Below, one piece after another: positions 28,101 to 37,198 of a stretch of 64,000 nucleotides of DNA. Source of the stretch: Petrimonas sp. (lineage in GTDB: Bacteria; Bacteroidota; Bacteroidia; Bacteroidales; Dysgonomonadaceae); contig DUNG01000018.1 of NCBI GenBank assembly GCA_012839475.1, positions 1 through 64,000 of the forward strand, read 5' to 3'. Position 1 is the stretch's first letter. Every line of letters starts with the position of its first letter. The notes below the pieces were generated by a model. That model saw only the letters and a program-made list of their open reading frames with translations, ran no database searches and had not been told where the DNA came from. Made by a program: the position numbers and the translations under genes.

Positions 28101-29279
28101 ACCGAGCTGAAAGCGTTCAAGGGATACGAGATTACCAATGACGCGACTACCCAACCTGCAGGGGTTTACTCCTTCGCGGGAACGCTGAACGTGGGTAATG
28201 CCACCGTCCCGCTAACGCGCACGGCTAACGTGAACTACCCGGGCGTGAACCTGGTGGGCAACTCGTTCACGGCAGCGATACCCATTAGCGAGGATGCTTT
28301 CGTATTCCCGGCAAATGTAAATCAGACACTCTATCTCTTCAATACCGGTACGTATGACGGGTGGCGTAAGCTGAACGGAACAACCGTTACCGGACATAAG
28401 AGCGGACAATACCTCGCGGTTCCCGTAAACGTGGGGGGACAGTCAAACCTCCCGGATAGAATCCCCTCCACGCACGCCTTTGTGGTGCTGGGTGAAGAGA
28501 CATTCACCTCCGGTAACCTAACCATCAACTATAACAAGTTGGTGAAAAACGATAAGGTGAACTTAGGTGACGGCACCATGATAGTTACGCGTACGGCTAC
28601 AGACGAGCAGTCGACCACCGTGAAGAAGGCTGCCCTGCCGAATCTTACCATGGACGTGATAGGTAGGGAGTCGGTTGACCGGGTGTGGCTCTTCGTGAAC
28701 GAGAGAACCACCCATGGCTACGATAACGGTTGGGACGCTCAAAAGATAGGGGAAAGCGATATCGTGCAACTCTACGTGCAAGGTACGGATGCAAAACGTA
28801 TGCAAGTAGCCACCGGCCCAGGGCTCAATAACGTGCTGCTGGGCTTCGAGGCGGAAGCCGATGGCGAGTACACGTTGGAATTCGCCCTCTGCGAGCAACT
28901 GAAGGGAGAGGATATCTACCTGAACGACCTCCTCACGGGAGAACGGGTGAAAATAAGCGACAACAGTTCATACACGTTCGAAGCGAAGAAGGGAGATGTT
29001 TCCACCCGTTTCCGCCTTGCCTCCGGCAACATTATTAAGGATGACGAAGCCAGTAAAATCACGGTCTACGCCAATGAAAACGATGGCTCTGTCGTGATCA
29101 ACAACCTGACCGAAAAGGATTGCACGGTGTACATCTCCGACACCTCGGGGAGACTGTTACAAAGCATGGAGGTGAAAGCCAAAACCGAAAAGTCGGTGAA
29201 AGAGTTACCGAAGGGCACCCTGGTGGTGCGTATCCAAAATGCCACTGTCAACGATATTCGAAGGGTGGTGGTAAAATAA
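25122..29279 (+). CDS. Large secreted surface protein with C-terminal sorting domain
   Basis: The 1385-residue protein has a signal peptide (LLIFLVAGAWSVSINVQAQ). Its N-terminal 500 residues are rich in Asn/Thr/Gly. A DUF11-like repeat lies near 530-650 (EYCIAISNPGNEDIDNTVIN). A region beginning YWVGSNGDGGTAWNTASNWS follows near 805 and is typical of gliding/adhesin-type Bacteroidetes proteins. The last 75 residues (ITVYANENDGSVVINNL to VVRIQNATVNDIRRVVVK) resemble a type A sorting domain of the type IX secretion system. No VWA domain was noticed. By position and size it could be the tip adhesin of this fimbria, analogous in role to Mfa5 (inference). Confidence 0.8.
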   Translation: MRNNRNNILFLLIFLVAGAWSVSINVQAQADLVKEFKQRTSEYTPDRKIYNIRGDFRMIGNTNLTLDDYDDEYNNSNRDMVYVDVDDDPNTLNSSSATLEFPQENPDVNHNCTNIIYAGLYWMGRAHNATSPNTFTVTKEVPGAGAPINVNHDQTVGHATNITYTNYRLTITRSGGYNNRTLTYTFTPTGSGNTVAFIYAHNSGNQTLQVRVNGGTATTVPTSSIDANNAYLSTPYTIYNETGGVILTVNRFRRNGRNSFVGDAYAYTNVSGTYYQPANITKNYDKSVVYLKHSSESGYTTISAQDVNFTKDIYYPTNTHGYMYSAYAEITDYVKDHGIGEYFVADIALNEGNGGNTGYFGGWGMVVVYENSKMKWRDVTIFDGYAYLPGQTNTYGELPVSGFRTAQSGNIDLKLGIIAGEGDISITGDVFQIRNHENTQWINLEHSGNTATNFFRGSIPGSNPRNPNLKNNTGLDIAEFTIDNTGNSIITNNQESTRFRYGNSNGTDTYIISCIAMAVDAYVPELEPFAYLGKVNGVTPTPDMVVHPGEEIEYCIAISNPGNEDIDNTVINIPLPFNATYVEGSVEGEVLPGSWVIEPNQPAEYNAETNSIYWDIGTIPNLLGDHQPLARLTFKVKVTTNCFYLTVDECSSSVDIVGTSSGVGATSGTEFTFHTFITGYQEGECAGEPIYGPLKIKIDATQFVLEHCGEFDPEEEGVFIVCHGEGTIATDFFNNTIKPFFPIGTRFWSSYTINEDGYVIPGNDATEYTADNPFPISELGEKTYYAIPPGLSACVWTFAISVEVCANYWVGSNGDGGTAWNTASNWSRNEVPGAEEDIEFATVNNNNGQAAKNHLYVPANDPKVINNLINATDKDLVVAPASFLTIKGTITDNNVGGGTIIVQADPDDLQPAGTLIFTTLTGNENVAATAQFYSWAHQCSDCGLYRRSWQYFGIPVQSAATFPVADVDGNETINQWVEPFNGNQWQTAPYAPDTELKAFKGYEITNDATTQPAGVYSFAGTLNVGNATVPLTRTANVNYPGVNLVGNSFTAAIPISEDAFVFPANVNQTLYLFNTGTYDGWRKLNGTTVTGHKSGQYLAVPVNVGGQSNLPDRIPSTHAFVVLGEETFTSGNLTINYNKLVKNDKVNLGDGTMIVTRTATDEQSTTVKKAALPNLTMDVIGRESVDRVWLFVNERTTHGYDNGWDAQKIGESDIVQLYVQGTDAKRMQVATGPGLNNVLLGFEAEADGEYTLEFALCEQLKGEDIYLNDLLTGERVKISDNSSYTFEAKKGDVSTRFRLASGNIIKDDEASKITVYANENDGSVVINNLTEKDCTVYISDTSGRLLQSMEVKAKTEKSVKELPKGTLVVRIQNATVNDIRRVVVK

Positions 29280-29310
29280 AGGAAGAAAGAGTTACTAACC
29301 GGAAAAATAT

Positions 29311-30189
29311 ATGTACATGAACCATCGATATTTATACTTATGGATCGTGCTTCTCGCCACCATCGTGGTGGGTTGCCAAAATGACGTGATCGGCGAATTC
29401 GAAGCGGATGATTCCACGTTGGGAGACGGTAGTAGCGTTATTACACTCTACACGGGGAAAACAGACGGCGTCATTAACCTTTCGGTAGATGCCCCGCTAT
29501 CTGCACGTGCAAACGTCTGGATAGACCTCGATGGCAACGGCACCAGGGCAGAGGACGGCAGCGAGAATGTGAAAACATTCAACGAGTACCGTGAATATAG
29601 CCTTGCCGGCGGGGTGAAACGCCTCTCTATTCATGGGGATATCACCTATCTCGACGGGGCATCCAACGAGCTGACGGAAATAGATATTTCAAATAATCCC
29701 TTCCTGAGGGTGCTGAATGTTCCGCTGAACCAGCTGTCGTCGATAGATGTGTCGAAGAATCCCTCGTTGGAGCGACTTGACTGCTCAGCCAACAGGATTG
29801 GCAAGCTGGATCTCTCTTCCAATCCCGCCCTGGTGTCATTGTGGGTGTTTAATAACGAGCTCTCTTCACTTAACCTCTCTAACAACGGCAACCTCGAGCT
29901 GCTGGACTGCTCAGGGAACAAGTTGTCTTCACTTGACCTCTCGGCGAACAGCCAACTGAAACAGCTGCTCTGCTATAATAACGCCCTTTCGGCCCTGGAT
30001 GTTTCCAATAAAGAACAGCTTAACCGACTGTGGCTCTTCGGCAACCCGGTATGCGGCGACGCCGGGGAGGTGGAGAACCTGCTCTACGACCTAAACGAAA
30101 CCATTAACGGTGACTTGTGGATAGGTGAGGCAAACGTTAATGAATCCATGCAAACCAGATCCGTTACTAAGGGATGGATAATGCAATGA
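29311..30189 (+). CDS. Leucine-rich-repeat lipoprotein
   Basis: The 292-residue product (or 290 from the second ATG at 29317) has lipobox IVVGC (Cys near 22). A beta-sandwich-like region is followed by about six 21-residue leucine-rich repeats of the Bacteroidetes type, with units such as LERLDCSANRIGKLDLSSNP and LELLDCSGNKLSSLDLSANS. Such repeats mediate protein or host-surface binding. It is the last gene of the fimbrial operon, 31 bases after the sorting-domain protein, and a strong terminator follows. Confidence 0.85.
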   Translation: MYMNHRYLYLWIVLLATIVVGCQNDVIGEFEADDSTLGDGSSVITLYTGKTDGVINLSVDAPLSARANVWIDLDGNGTRAEDGSENVKTFNEYREYSLAGGVKRLSIHGDITYLDGASNELTEIDISNNPFLRVLNVPLNQLSSIDVSKNPSLERLDCSANRIGKLDLSSNPALVSLWVFNNELSSLNLSNNGNLELLDCSGNKLSSLDLSANSQLKQLLCYNNALSALDVSNKEQLNRLWLFGNPVCGDAGEVENLLYDLNETINGDLWIGEANVNESMQTRSVTKGWIMQ

Positions 30190-30237
30190 TGCTTTTTCCA
30201 ACCCCCGTAGCGCTATAACGTTAAAGTTTGCGCATTG

Positions 30238-30269
30238 AAAGCCTGTGCCGCGGTGGCACAGGCTTTTTT
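30238..30269 (+). terminator. Rho-independent terminator of the fimbrial operon
   Basis: AAAGCCTGTGCC and GGCACAGGCTTT form a perfect 12-base stem with loop GCGGT, followed by a run of Ts. It ends the plus-strand operon; the convergent cyclodeaminase gene stops 38 bases further on. Confidence 0.9.
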
Positions 30270-30306
30270 ACAAGGAGATGATGGTACTGAGACCCCTACC
30301 CTACAC

Positions 30307-30933
30307 CTACAGGTTCGATTTAACCCAGTCGAGCATGGAGCGCTCCTTGGCCGTGGCATCCCGCTCTATGCGGTCGCACTTCTCGGTAAGCATGGCTACG
30401 AACGCCCTATCCTTAATTCCCGATATATTAATCCGTACGTTTAGCAGAGCCCCCATGATAGCCGCACGACAAGCCATGATGCTCACCATGCCGTCGGTCA
30501 CGGCATTCCGGTTGCCCTTATGCACCACCTCGATGATGGTATCCATCATGCCCAGACCCTTTTCTGCCACCTCCATGGGAACAAGCGAAGCGTGCTTCAT
30601 CGCGCTCTGGATAGCTTCAGAACGGACCGCTGCCTCATCGTCGCTCTCCTTGGGCATCTTGTAGGCCTCCATCACCAGGCTGTACGACTCCGCGTCGCGG
30701 TCGATGTTCTCCACGAAGAAATCGATATTACCCTCCATCTCCCGAATAATCTCCAGCATCCGCCCTTCCACCGAGGTGTAGCCTCTCTTCCCAATGGTGA
30801 GGTTGGCTACCATGGATGTCAACGCCGAGGCGATGGCACCGCTGAACGCCGAAGCACTCCCCCCACCGGGTACCGGATCCCCGGAAGCGGTCATTTCAAG
30901 GTACTCCTTGATGGTCAAGTCCTGTAGTTTCAT
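30307..30933 (-). CDS. Cyclodeaminase/cyclohydrolase family protein (FTCD C-terminal type)
   Basis: The 208-residue protein matches the formiminotransferase-cyclodeaminase C-terminal family: start LTIKEYLEMTASGDPVPGGG, then SASAFSGAIASALTSMVANL and the long helical body with FFVENIDRDAESYSLVMEAY. It acts on formimino- or methenyl-tetrahydrofolate in the cytoplasm, usually in histidine or one-carbon metabolism. The frame extends to 30996, but the ATG at 30933 starts the conserved MKLQDLTI and has the TCGTATG context. A -7 box TATTTTTG lies at 30994-31001 and a small hairpin (30975-30993) would be at the mRNA 5' end. No hut or folate genes are adjacent. Confidence 0.87.
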   Translation of the reverse strand: MKLQDLTIKEYLEMTASGDPVPGGGSASAFSGAIASALTSMVANLTIGKRGYTSVEGRMLEIIREMEGNIDFFVENIDRDAESYSLVMEAYKMPKESDDEAAVRSEAIQSAMKHASLVPMEVAEKGLGMMDTIIEVVHKGNRNAVTDGMVSIMACRAAIMGALLNVRINISGIKDRAFVAMLTEKCDRIERDATAKERSMLDWVKSNL

Positions 30934-31185
30934 ACGACTATTTGATGTTATTATTGTTTCTACTCCATGATCAACACCGTACAAATCACGGTGCAAAAAT
31001 AATAATAATTTCGCTTATTTCCTTATCAGGCTGAATCGTACCTGTCTTTTTATAACCCCACTTTTGTTTTTTTGCCTTGAACGGCTTATCTTTACGTAAA
31101 TTTTGACGGTGAACGCCCTGCTTTTCACACTATGTGTAGTAAGATGCTATGGGGCTTCACCCATATATATGGATACTGATTTTTC

Positions 31186-31983
31186 ATGAAGATGCCCCAG
31201 GAGAAACAAAACTATAAGCTGGAGGTTTGTGCCAACTCAGTGGCCAGCTGCCTGGCCGCCCAAGAGGGGGGCGCCTACCGGGTGGAACTGTGCGCGGGTA
31301 TACCCGAGGGGGGGACTACCCCATCGCACGGCGAGATAGCCGTGGCGCGTGAACTATTGAAGATCCAACTCAACGTGATCATCCGCCCACGAGGGGGTGA
31401 TTTCTTGTACTCCGACCTGGAACACCGCGTGATGCTGAAAGATATCGAGACGGCACGCACGTTAGGGGTAGACGGCATCGTGATCGGCTGCCTCACGCCG
31501 GAGGGGGAGGTGGATATGGCCAGGAACCGGGAGCTGATTGAAGCAGCCGGGAAGATGAGTGTCACCTTCCACCGGGCATTCGACATGTGCCGCGACCCAC
31601 TCGATAGCCTCGAAAGGGTAATCGAGCTGGGGTGCGATCGTATCCTCACCTCCGGGCAGGAGCCCAAGGCGGAGCAAGGGGTAGCGCTCCTGAAAAAGCT
31701 GGTGGAACAGGCGGACGACCGGATTATCATCATGCCCGGGAGCGGGATTAACTACAGGAACATCGCCGCGATAGCCAGGGAAAGCGGCGCCAGGGAGCTT
31801 CATCTCTCAGCACGGGAGCCGGTGGAAAGCGGGATGACCTACCGCAACCCACGGGTGCAGATGGGGGGAACCGCTATCGTGATTAACGAGTACGAGCAGA
31901 TGGTTACCCAGGCCAGGCTGGTGAAAAGCGCCTCCCGGGCATTGGAAATTCAAATAAACAATCACAAAAAACATAACAGATGA
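31186..31983 (+). CDS. cutC: CutC family protein (copper homeostasis CutC)
   Basis: The 265-residue TIM-barrel protein has the CutC hallmarks LEVCANSVASCLAAQEGGAYRVELC near the start, GGTTPS, VIIRPRGGDFLYS, VTFHRAFDMCRDP, RILTSGQ and IMPGSGIN. CutC is cytoplasmic. A direct role in copper handling is doubtful in many bacteria, and in Bacteroidetes the gene often lies beside hexosaminidases. Here its last four bases overlap the GH20 start (ATGA), so the two are translationally coupled. That hints at a role tied to amino-sugar use rather than copper. Confidence 0.9.
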   Translation: MKMPQEKQNYKLEVCANSVASCLAAQEGGAYRVELCAGIPEGGTTPSHGEIAVARELLKIQLNVIIRPRGGDFLYSDLEHRVMLKDIETARTLGVDGIVIGCLTPEGEVDMARNRELIEAAGKMSVTFHRAFDMCRDPLDSLERVIELGCDRILTSGQEPKAEQGVALLKKLVEQADDRIIIMPGSGINYRNIAAIARESGARELHLSAREPVESGMTYRNPRVQMGGTAIVINEYEQMVTQARLVKSASRALEIQINNHKKHNR

Positions 31984-34391
31984 AGAAGAATTACTTATCC
32001 ATTATCGTGCTGCTGGTCGCGGGAGCGTTTCTAACGGTCTCTTGCGATGGCCAGGGCAGCAAAAACCGCGGGACATCGAACTACAACACGGTACCGCTAC
32101 CCAACGAGATAACCGTTGCGGAGGGAGAGCCGTTCGTTCTATCAAAATCGACCCTCGTGACTTACCCCGCAGGCAATGAAAAGATGCAACGGAACGCCGA
32201 ATTCCTGGCAGAGTTCCTTGAGCTGTCGTGCGGTATCAAACCGACGGTGGGAGCAGAGATGGCCGAAGCCGATGTTGACGGGGCAAAGACGGGTGAAGGG
32301 GAAACGGGTGGAGCAAAATCAGCCAAAACAGCGAAAGGCAACACCATTGCTCTCTCCGTTGGACTGCAACACGAAAAAAACGAAGCCTACCGCATCGAGG
32401 TAGACGCCCAGTCGATACGGGTTGACGGTGCCTCAGAAGCGGCAGTTTTCTACGCTATACAGACCCTGAGAAAAGCCATGCCGGTGGGTAACTACCGCTC
32501 GGTAAGCTTTGCTCCCGTAACCATCAACGACGCTCCCCGCTTTGGACACCGGGGGATGATGCTCGACGTGTCCCGACACTTCCAGCCGGTATCGTTCGTG
32601 AAAAAATTTGTCGACCTGCTGGCACTGCATAACCTCAACCGTTTCCACTGGCACCTGACGGAGGACCAGGGTTGGCGAATCGAGATCGAGTCTTACCCCA
32701 AGCTCACGGAAATAGGCGCGTACCGCGACGGCACCGTGATTGGCCGTAATACCGGCGAATATGACACGATTCGCCACGGTGGCTTCTACACCAAGGAAGA
32801 ACTTAGGGAGGTGGTTGACTACGCGGCAGAACGGTATATCACCGTGATCCCGGAGGTTGACCTGCCCGGTCATATGCTGGCAGCATTGACCGCCTACCCC
32901 GAGCTGGGTTGTACCGGTGGCCCGTACGAGGTTGCCAGGGAGTGGGGCGTGTTTGACGACGTGCTGTGCCCCGGTAACGAGGCTACCTTTACCTTCCTGG
33001 AAGCGGTATTGACGGAGGTGATGGAGATCTTCCCGTCTGAGTATATCCATATCGGGGGCGATGAGGCACCCAAGGTCCGCTGGGAACAATGCCCACGCTG
33101 TCAGGCGCGGATCAAGGAACTGGGATTGAGAGACCGCGACGGGCATACCGCCGAGCACTACTTGCAGAGCTACGTGACCACCCGGGTAGAGAAGTTTTTG
33201 AACGAGCATGGACGACGCATTATCGGGTGGGACGAAATACTGGAAGGTGAGCTGGCCCCGAACGCCACGGTAATGTCGTGGCGCGGCATGGGGGGCGGCA
33301 TCCAGGCAGCCCAGATGGGGCACGACGTGATCATGACCCCCACCACCTACTGTTACTTCGACTACTACCAGTCGCGTGATACGGAACGGGAACCGTTAGC
33401 CATCGGCGGGTACGTGCCGCTATCACTGGTGTACAGCTTTGAGCCAGTACCCGAAGCGCTCGCGGAAGAGGAGCAAAAGCATATACTGGGGGCACAGGCC
33501 AACCTTTGGACGGAGTACATTAAAACGCCGGAACATGTAGAATACATGACGTTGCCGCGACTGGATGCCATGTGCGAGGTGCAGTGGGTAGAGCCCGGGA
33601 ATAAGGATTACGACCAGTTCCTGGAGCGGTTGTCGCGGATGTTCCCGCTGTACGATAAGCTGGGGTACAACTACGCCACGCACCTGTTTGACGTGGACGC
33701 GAAGTTGACGGCCAACTTCAACACCAACGCGCTCGACGTGGAGTTCACCACCATAGATGATGCTCCCGTATATTACACGCTCGACGGCACGGAGCCTAAC
33801 CAGTCGTCTCTCCCCTACGAGCATAAGTTCTCCATAAGCGAGGATGCCGAGTTAAAGGCTATCGCCATACGCGATGGAAAGGGGAGCCGGGTGTTCAATG
33901 AAACGATCAGGGTGAGCAAGTCGAGCTTTAAGCCGGTAGAGCTGCTGACATCGCCGGCATCCAACTACGAGTACGAAGGAGCGGGAATGCTCGTGGACGC
34001 GCTCCAGGGTAATAGTACCAACTACCGCACCGGCAGATGGATAGGCTTTCAGGGGAGCGACCTGGTGGCGGTGATCGATATGCTACAGTCAACGGAGGTA
34101 TCTTCCCTGACCGTGCGCAACGCCGTGGTGACGGGTGATTGGATTTTTGATGCCTCCAAGATAGTGCTGGAGGCGTCAGACGACGGTTCCAGCTACACGC
34201 TGGTGACCGAGGAGACGGTAGTAGACGTACATACCAGCCATTGGGCGGATATATCGGTTCACTCGCTCTCGTTTGAGCCTACCGCCGCACGTTACTTTAA
34301 AGTCACGGTGCAACCCACCACTATGCCTGCATGGCACCCGGGAAGTGGCAACAAAGCGTTTATCTTCGTCGACGAGATTCAACTGAATTGA
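31980..34391 (+). CDS. GH20 beta-N-acetylhexosaminidase lipoprotein
   Basis: The 803-residue protein has lipobox FLTVSC (Cys near 22). A GH20b domain lies at about 35-175. The GH20 barrel follows, with GHRGMMLDVSRHF, FHWHLTEDQGWRIEI, PEVDLPGHMLAAL and the catalytic Asp-Glu pair in HIGGDEAPK near residue 360. A chitobiase C-terminal domain (PVYYTLDGTEPNQSS) and a final discoidin-like F5/8 domain complete it. It removes terminal GlcNAc/GalNAc from glycans at the cell envelope. A Glu/Gly/Lys/Ala-rich low-complexity insert near residues 94-120 is unusual. It is coupled to cutC by a four-base overlap and closed by a long terminator. Confidence 0.94.
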   Translation: MKKNYLSIIVLLVAGAFLTVSCDGQGSKNRGTSNYNTVPLPNEITVAEGEPFVLSKSTLVTYPAGNEKMQRNAEFLAEFLELSCGIKPTVGAEMAEADVDGAKTGEGETGGAKSAKTAKGNTIALSVGLQHEKNEAYRIEVDAQSIRVDGASEAAVFYAIQTLRKAMPVGNYRSVSFAPVTINDAPRFGHRGMMLDVSRHFQPVSFVKKFVDLLALHNLNRFHWHLTEDQGWRIEIESYPKLTEIGAYRDGTVIGRNTGEYDTIRHGGFYTKEELREVVDYAAERYITVIPEVDLPGHMLAALTAYPELGCTGGPYEVAREWGVFDDVLCPGNEATFTFLEAVLTEVMEIFPSEYIHIGGDEAPKVRWEQCPRCQARIKELGLRDRDGHTAEHYLQSYVTTRVEKFLNEHGRRIIGWDEILEGELAPNATVMSWRGMGGGIQAAQMGHDVIMTPTTYCYFDYYQSRDTEREPLAIGGYVPLSLVYSFEPVPEALAEEEQKHILGAQANLWTEYIKTPEHVEYMTLPRLDAMCEVQWVEPGNKDYDQFLERLSRMFPLYDKLGYNYATHLFDVDAKLTANFNTNALDVEFTTIDDAPVYYTLDGTEPNQSSLPYEHKFSISEDAELKAIAIRDGKGSRVFNETIRVSKSSFKPVELLTSPASNYEYEGAGMLVDALQGNSTNYRTGRWIGFQGSDLVAVIDMLQSTEVSSLTVRNAVVTGDWIFDASKIVLEASDDGSSYTLVTEETVVDVHTSHWADISVHSLSFEPTAARYFKVTVQPTTMPAWHPGSGNKAFIFVDEIQLN

Positions 34392-34407
34392 ACCTCCAAC
34401 GGTATAC

Positions 34408-34456
34408 CTAAAACAAGCGGCAGCGTCTTTATTTGAGATGCTGCCGCTTGTTTTAG
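34408..34456 (+). terminator. Bidirectional terminator after GH20
   Basis: CTAAAACAAGCGGCAGC (34408-34424) pairs perfectly over 17 bases with GCTGCCGCTTGTTTTAG (34440-34456) around a 15-base loop. The AAAA/TTTT ends sit inside the stem. It separates the convergent GH20 and endonuclease IV genes. Confidence 0.85.
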
Positions 34457-34496
34457 GGACGCACAGGGTTGAGGCAATCCTTCACGCTAAACCCGG

Positions 34497-35351
34497 TTAA
34501 ATCAATCCCCCCTTTTGCAACGAGTAGAGCAACTTTATCTCTTGCGCCCAGAGTGATTCGTCGGGCGTTTCAAGGATGATGGGCATATCATCGAAGCGGG
34601 GATCGTTCATGATAAAAGAGAAAAGATCCATCTCCATCACCCCTTGCCCAATGCTCGCGTGCCGGTCCACCCGGGTGCCCAGCTCCCGCTTGGAGTCGTT
34701 CAGGTGTATCCCCTTCAGGTAGTGGATACCCACCACCTTGTCGAAGGTATCAAGGGTAGCATCAAACGCTTCGCGGGTGCGGATCTCGTAACCGGCCGCC
34801 AGGGTGTGGGCCGTGTCCAGGCAAACCCCAACCCTGCTCTTATCCTCTACCCCATGGATGATGTGGGCCAGCTGTTCGAAGGTATGCCCCAAGTTGGTGC
34901 CCTGCCCCGCGGTATTCTCGATCACGGCGATCACCCCGTTGGTACGGTCCAGTGCCATGTTGATGGACTCCGCGATCCGGTCGAGGCAGTCGTCGATGGA
35001 TATCTTGTTGAGGTGGCTGCCGGGATGGAAGTTCAGCCGGTTCAGCCCCAGCTGCTCGCACCGCGTCATCTCGTCGAAAAAGGCGCGCCTCGACTTGTCG
35101 AGTCCCTCCTGCTCGGGGTGACCCAGGTTAATGAGGTAGCTGTCGTGCGGCAAGATATGGTCGGGGTGAAACCCCAGCTCCTCCACGTTTGCTTTAAAAC
35201 GCTCGATGGTCTCCTCGTTATAGGCCGCGGCGTACCACTGCCGCTGGTTCTTAGTGAAAAAGGCGAAGGCTTTCGCCCCGATAGCGTGCGCGTTGACGGG
35301 GGCATTCTCCACCCCACCCGCCGCGCTAACATGGGCTCCTACAAACTTCAT
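34497..35351 (-). CDS. nfo: Deoxyribonuclease IV (AP endonuclease)
   Basis: The 284-residue TIM-barrel zinc enzyme cuts DNA 5' of abasic sites in base-excision repair. The start [73 protein letters not shown] and the end ILETPD follow the Nfo signature order with the metal-ligand His/Asp/Glu residues intact. The ATG at 35351 has the TCGTATG context and matches the family start better than the ATG three codons upstream. The gene stands alone, convergent with GH20. Confidence 0.94.
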   Translation of the reverse strand: MKFVGAHVSAAGGVENAPVNAHAIGAKAFAFFTKNQRQWYAAAYNEETIERFKANVEELGFHPDHILPHDSYLINLGHPEQEGLDKSRRAFFDEMTRCEQLGLNRLNFHPGSHLNKISIDDCLDRIAESINMALDRTNGVIAVIENTAGQGTNLGHTFEQLAHIIHGVEDKSRVGVCLDTAHTLAAGYEIRTREAFDATLDTFDKVVGIHYLKGIHLNDSKRELGTRVDRHASIGQGVMEMDLFSFIMNDPRFDDMPIILETPDESLWAQEIKLLYSLQKGGLI

Positions 35352-35442
35352 ACGATTCAATGCTATTATTGTATGATCCCGCGCTCATCATCCTCTCACG
35401 CGTGCATAATGCTTATGCGCGTTTCATACAGTTATATTATCT

Positions 35443-37194
35443 TTATTTTTTCGGGAACGTGATCAGGAAACTGAGGCCTCCCTCGGCACGGTTCTTCGCC
35501 ACGATGCTCCCCTTGTGGAACAGCACCGCGTTCTTAACGATAGAGAGACCGAGCCCCGAACCGCCTGTCACGCGTGTGCGCCCCTCACCCACGCGGTAGA
35601 AGCGCTCGAAGATCCTGACCAGGTGCTTCTCATCTACCCCCACGCCATTGTCGTGGAACTCGATGAAGTAGGCGTCATCGCTCTCACTGTAGCAGCGGGC
35701 CACGATCTCCACGTTATCACCGGCATACGCGATGGAGTTCTCCGCGAGGTTGCGGAAGATGGAGTAGAGGAGCGTTCGGTTGCCGTGGATTACCACGTCG
35801 TCTGACATCACCACGTTAAAATGCGCGTTCGTCTCTCGTAGCTTGGCCGACAGGTCGGTCTTCACCTCCGCGATCAGCTCTTTAAGTGGTACCGGCTCCA
35901 GCTCGAACCGGTCTGATGCCTCCTCTATCTTGGTCAGCATACCGATATCCTGTATCAGCTCCGACAGGCGTATGGTTTGCACGTACGCCCTGTCCAGGAA
36001 GTGGCGTACCCGTTCATTGTCCTGGCTTTCCGGTTGATCGAGAATGGTCTCCAGGTAGCCACGTATGCTGGTCACCGGCGTGCGCAACTCATGCGCGATG
36101 TTGTTGGTCATCTCCTGCTTGAGCTGACGTGTCTTTTCAGCTCGCGTGATATCGCTCAGGTAGATCTCGAAGCTCTCATCGTCGAACACGATAACACGCA
36201 CCAGGAACTGCCGCCCGCTCTTCTCGATCTGTTGGGTGTGAGGGTTGTGCCCCCTATCCTTTTGGTCAAGGAACGCCACCAGATCACCAAAAACCGGCTC
36301 CCGGAAGATCTGCTCAACCTCCAGCGTGGGTTCATCCAAAATCACGTTCAGGAACTGTAAGAAGTAGGAGTTGGCGTAGATCTTCTCGCGCTCGGCCGTG
36401 AAGATGGCTATTCCCTCTTCGGAGTACTGGAAGTGCTGCAGCAGCTTTTCACGCTCGGCGGCCAGCTTCCTGCGGTTCTCCTGGAGTAGGGTGTAATGCT
36501 CCACGATATCGGCGCTCACCTGTCCCACCTCATCGTCGCTAAACCTGAAGCCGGAGGGCACCGGCGTTCCCTGCTTGACGCTTAGCGAAAAGGCCCTCAA
36601 CTCCTTGAGTGACTTGGAGAAGCGATTGGCAAAAAAATAGACCATCAGCATGCAGAGCACGAAGAAAATAAGGATGTAGTAGATGAACGAGCTATGGGCG
36701 TGAATAAAATTCTTCACCTGCAGGTCATACGGCATGGCAAAACGGATGAAGTAGCCCTCTTCATACTTTTTCGCGAAGTAGAGGTAATCGGTACTTGTGC
36801 TTTTGGAGCGACGGATATGCGTTCCCTGACCAAGGCCGATGGTTCGCTTGATTTCGGGTCGCTGCAGGTGATTCTCCATCTCCGTTGCCTCCATCAGGTT
36901 ATCAAAAAGCACCTGCCCCTGCCAATCGATAATGGTGAGACGCAACTCTGGATTCATGTAGCGCTGTTGCTCCTCCAGCTGGCGTAGCTCTTCACCTAAA
37001 GGGATCTGGTTTACAACAATGTACTCATGGACGATGTCGGCGTTGCATTCCAGCAGCATCTCCAGGCTATGGGTGCGCTCCTCCTTCCACTGCCGCTGCT
37101 CGAACAGGATAACCCCCACCGTGAACGCGGCGATGATTACCGTGAATACCAGCATGACACCGGTTCTGTAAGATACGATTTTCTTCATAGTCAC
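35443..37194 (-). CDS. phoR: PhoR-type phosphate sensor histidine kinase
   Basis: The 583-residue inner-membrane kinase has a membrane segment at about 8-29 and another at about 170-190, flanking a periplasmic sensor region. A HAMP-like linker and a PAS-like region follow. The kinase core is standard, with His368 in NNIAHELRTPVTSIRGYL, N-box NLAENSIAYA, G1 DNGVGVD, F-box FERFYRVGEG and G2 GGSGLGLSIVK. It is last in the pst-pho operon, four bases after phoB, so it is the partner that phosphorylates PhoB when phosphate is scarce. The start could also be two codons later (MKKIVSY). Confidence 0.9.
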   Translation of the reverse strand: MTMKKIVSYRTGVMLVFTVIIAAFTVGVILFEQRQWKEERTHSLEMLLECNADIVHEYIVVNQIPLGEELRQLEEQQRYMNPELRLTIIDWQGQVLFDNLMEATEMENHLQRPEIKRTIGLGQGTHIRRSKSTSTDYLYFAKKYEEGYFIRFAMPYDLQVKNFIHAHSSFIYYILIFFVLCMLMVYFFANRFSKSLKELRAFSLSVKQGTPVPSGFRFSDDEVGQVSADIVEHYTLLQENRRKLAAEREKLLQHFQYSEEGIAIFTAEREKIYANSYFLQFLNVILDEPTLEVEQIFREPVFGDLVAFLDQKDRGHNPHTQQIEKSGRQFLVRVIVFDDESFEIYLSDITRAEKTRQLKQEMTNNIAHELRTPVTSIRGYLETILDQPESQDNERVRHFLDRAYVQTIRLSELIQDIGMLTKIEEASDRFELEPVPLKELIAEVKTDLSAKLRETNAHFNVVMSDDVVIHGNRTLLYSIFRNLAENSIAYAGDNVEIVARCYSESDDAYFIEFHDNGVGVDEKHLVRIFERFYRVGEGRTRVTGGSGLGLSIVKNAVLFHKGSIVAKNRAEGGLSFLITFPKK

Positions 37195-37198
37195 TCCC

